10,327 bases of DNA, from NCBI GenBank assembly GCA_012274205.1, contig JAAOZY010000014.1:1-10327 (forward strand). Direction: 5' to 3'. The notes beneath the pieces were generated by a model that was not told the DNA's origin, did no database searches, and saw nothing but the letters and a program-made list of their open reading frames with translations. Within the stretch, counting starts at the first letter, position 1, and each line of letters starts with the position of its first letter. Below are positions 8,377 through 10,327 of the stretch, piece by piece. Source of the stretch: Betaproteobacteria bacterium. Lineage in GTDB: Bacteria; Pseudomonadota; Gammaproteobacteria; Burkholderiales; SG8-39. The position numbers and the translations under genes were made by a program.

Positions 8377-10327
8377 ATGACACGTTCCCGTTTGCTCAAA
8401 TGGACTGCCGGACTTCTGCTCGCGCCGGTCCTGCTGGGCGCACTGTTTATCGCGATTTTCGGCTGGAACTGGCTGCGCGGGCCGATCGAACGCATGACCC
8501 TGGAAAAGACGGGCCGCGCATTGCGTATTGGCGGCGATCTCCGGCTCAAGCTCGGCTGGCCGCTGCCGCGCATCCATGCCGGCGCGGTGACGTTCGCGAA
8601 TCCTGCCTGGGCCAGGGAAAAGCAGATGGTCGTGGCGGACGCGGTGGAGCTTGCGATCAACCTGCCGCAGCTCCTCCGGGGCAACATCGTCCTGCCCGAA
8701 GTGCGGCTGGTGCGCCCGCTGGTGTATCTGGAGCAGGGCAGCGGCGGCCGCAAGAACTGGCTGCTGGATCTGAATCAGCAGAACGAGGACGCGCGTATCC
8801 GCGTCGACCGCCTGATGCTCGACCAAGGGCGGCTCGGTTACGACGATGCGGCGCAGAAGACCAGCATACGCGCCGAGCTTTCGACCGCGGATGCGAAGGT
8901 GGCCGGGGAGGCGCTGGTGTTCACTGCGCAGGGGCGGTACAAGGGCATGGCGCTCAAGGCGCAGGGCAAGGGCGGGCCGGTGCTCGGACTGCGCGACGAA
9001 ACCGCGCCCTATCCGCTGAAAGTCGAGCTCAGCGTCGGGCATACCGGCGTGAAGGCGGAGGGCAGCATCACCAGCCTGCTCAAGTTTACCGCGATGGACA
9101 TGCACCTCGCTTTGCACGGCGACAGCCTGGCGCAACTCTATCCGCTGCTCGGCATCGCCTTTCCGGAAACGCGCGCTTACGTGACCGAGGGGCACATCGT
9201 GCACGACGGCCAAACCTGGCGCTACGACAAATTTTCGGGACGGGTAGGGGACAGCGATATCGGCGGCACGTTTCAGGTCGAAACCGGCGGCAAGCGTACT
9301 GCCGTGAAAGCGGATCTGGTCTCCAGGGTGCTCGATTTCGCTGATCTCGGTCCCGTGATCGGCGCGCGGCCGGGCAGCCTGGAAGCCGCCAAAAAGGCCG
9401 CGCCGCTGCCTTCATCGACGGCCGCGCCGGCACACGCGCAGGCGCGCGTGCTGCCGGATCTGCCGTTCAATGCCGAGCGCTGGGACAGCGTGGACGCGGA
9501 AATGACACTGAAGGCGAAAACCATCCGTCGCGCCAAGGCGCTGCCGCTGGAAGATCTGGCGGTACATTTGAGCTTGCGCGATTCGGTGCTGACGCTGGAT
9601 CCGCTCGAATTCGGTATGGCCGGCGGGCGCCTCACCGCGGTGATTTCGCTCGATGGGCGCCAGCATCCGATCCAGGCGCGCGCGCAGGTGAAGGCCAGAA
9701 AATTACTCATCGCCAAGCTGTTTCCGACGGTCGCGCTGACCAAGACCAGCATAGGCCAGATCAACGGCGAGTTCGATCTCACTGGCAAGGGCAATTCGGT
9801 GGGGCACATGCTCGCAAGCTCCAACGGCAAGGTGGGATTGGTGGTTTCCAAGGGCGAAATCAGCAAAATGATGATGGAAAAAGTCGGCCTGCACCTGTGG
9901 GAAATGCTGGTGTTGAAAGTGAGGGGCGACGAGCTGGTGAAGCTGCGCTGTGGTGTCGCCGATTTTGAGGTCAAGGACGGCATCATGCGCGCCAACGGCC
10001 TGGTCTTCGACACCGAAGTCACCACCATCGTCGGCAGCGGCAGCATCGATCTGCGCCAGGAAAAACTGGATCTGACGCTCAACCCGAATACGAAAGATAC
10101 CAGCCCCGTCGCCCTGCACAGCCCGATCTACGTGCGCGGCAGTTTTGCCAATCCCGACGTTCGGATCGACAAGGGGCGCGTGGCCGCGCGTGCGATCGGC
10201 GCGATCGCGCTGGGCATCGCCAGTCCGGTGTTGGCGCTGATCCCACTGATCGACGCCGGGCCGGGGAAGGACAGCGATTGCCGGCAACTGGTGCGGGAGG
10301 CGAGGGCCTTGCCGCATGCGAAGGACA
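8377..10327 (+). CDS. AsmA-family inner-membrane/periplasmic protein (3' end just outside window)
   Basis: AsmA-family protein, 650 codons visible. The family is anchored in the inner membrane with a large periplasmic body. It has been linked to outer-membrane assembly and, more recently, to phospholipid transport between the membranes (family knowledge). A short basic N-terminus (MTRSRLLKW) leads into one hydrophobic segment at about residues 9-30, then NWLRGPIE and RIGGDLRLKLGWPLPRIHAG, the typical AsmA opening. An Ala/Pro-rich linker lies near 331-355. The C-terminal AsmA region follows, with IGQINGEFDLTGKGNS (about 460-475), GSGSIDLRQEKLDLTLNPNTKD (about 553-574), then YVRGSFANPDVRIDKGR and a final hydrophobic stretch before Cys635. 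The visible end (LPHAKD) looks very close to the natural C-terminus. ATG 8377 is chosen because it places the anchor correctly. The frame stays open upstream to 8173, with a GTG at 8302, but those residues look unlike a signal anchor. No clear Shine-Dalgarno sequence precedes the ATG. Which AsmA-like paralogue this is cannot be told. Confidence 0.93.
   Translation, partial: MTRSRLLKWTAGLLLAPVLLGALFIAIFGWNWLRGPIERMTLEKTGRALRIGGDLRLKLGWPLPRIHAGAVTFANPAWAREKQMVVADAVELAINLPQLLRGNIVLPEVRLVRPLVYLEQGSGGRKNWLLDLNQQNEDARIRVDRLMLDQGRLGYDDAAQKTSIRAELSTADAKVAGEALVFTAQGRYKGMALKAQGKGGPVLGLRDETAPYPLKVELSVGHTGVKAEGSITSLLKFTAMDMHLALHGDSLAQLYPLLGIAFPETRAYVTEGHIVHDGQTWRYDKFSGRVGDSDIGGTFQVETGGKRTAVKADLVSRVLDFADLGPVIGARPGSLEAAKKAAPLPSSTAAPAHAQARVLPDLPFNAERWDSVDAEMTLKAKTIRRAKALPLEDLAVHLSLRDSVLTLDPLEFGMAGGRLTAVISLDGRQHPIQARAQVKARKLLIAKLFPTVALTKTSIGQINGEFDLTGKGNSVGHMLASSNGKVGLVVSKGEISKMMMEKVGLHLWEMLVLKVRGDELVKLRCGVADFEVKDGIMRANGLVFDTEVTTIVGSGSIDLRQEKLDLTLNPNTKDTSPVALHSPIYVRGSFANPDVRIDKGRVAARAIGAIALGIASPVLALIPLIDAGPGKDSDCRQLVREARALPHAKD

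Noticed and set aside
8313..9344. Plus-strand open frame of 343 codons overlapping the AsmA-family gene
   Set aside because: It is in a different frame from the AsmA sequence, which matches its family over its whole length. The alternative product is low-complexity Arg/Ala/Gly-rich and looks like a shadow.
8164..10317. Minus-strand open frames opposite the AsmA-family gene (349, 269 and 204 codons)
   Set aside because: They are antisense to the well-supported AsmA-family frame and have no recognisable motifs. One of them also overlaps the synthase 5' region and the intergenic region.
1..10327. Search for tRNA, rRNA, CRISPR arrays, insertion sequence ends and long direct repeats
   Set aside because: Nearly the whole window is taken up by two coherent coding frames, and no such structure was seen in the 238-base gap between them.

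Overview
This window holds two large, divergently transcribed genes and the short region between them. Both genes run off the window. Nothing else in it can be supported as a gene. Base composition is clearly GC-rich with strong third-position G/C bias. That bias keeps many antisense frames open by chance. An AsmA-family protein implies a Gram-negative, double-membrane cell. The wording of both proteins (for example NWLRGPIE near the AsmA N-terminus, and a synthase with GT84, cyclisation and GH94 regions) resembles beta- or gammaproteobacterial versions. This placement is an impression from the sequence, not a search result.

Positions 1-8138, minus strand: the 5' 2,712 codons of a giant cyclic beta-1,2-glucan synthase of the NdvB/ChvB/Cgs type. 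The order from the N-terminus is a cytosolic N-terminal region, two membrane segments, a GT84 glycosyltransferase domain, further membrane segments, a glycoamylase-like cyclisation domain, and a long GH94 phosphorylase-like C-terminal part. The window edge cuts the gene shortly after the GH94 catalytic GDWND motif, so roughly the last 200 residues are missing. No frameshift or stop was seen at any of the landmarks checked along the gene.

Positions 8139-8376: the intergenic region shared by both 5' ends. It contains a 12-bp near-palindrome (8263-8274), a 7-bp inverted repeat with a 19-nt spacer just ahead of the plus-strand start (8335-8367), a possible -10 hexamer (8305-8310), and a small open frame whose stop overlaps the downstream ATG.

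Positions 8377-10327, plus strand: an AsmA-family protein with an N-terminal membrane anchor and a long periplasmic body. It is complete except for probably a few C-terminal codons.

Both products act at the inner membrane and periplasm. One makes and is expected to cyclise a periplasmic glucan, linked to osmotic adaptation and host interaction in relatives. The other belongs to a family linked to outer-membrane lipid homeostasis. Sharing one upstream region could allow joint control, but nothing here proves it. I found no RNA gene, mobile element, CRISPR array or clearly novel system.
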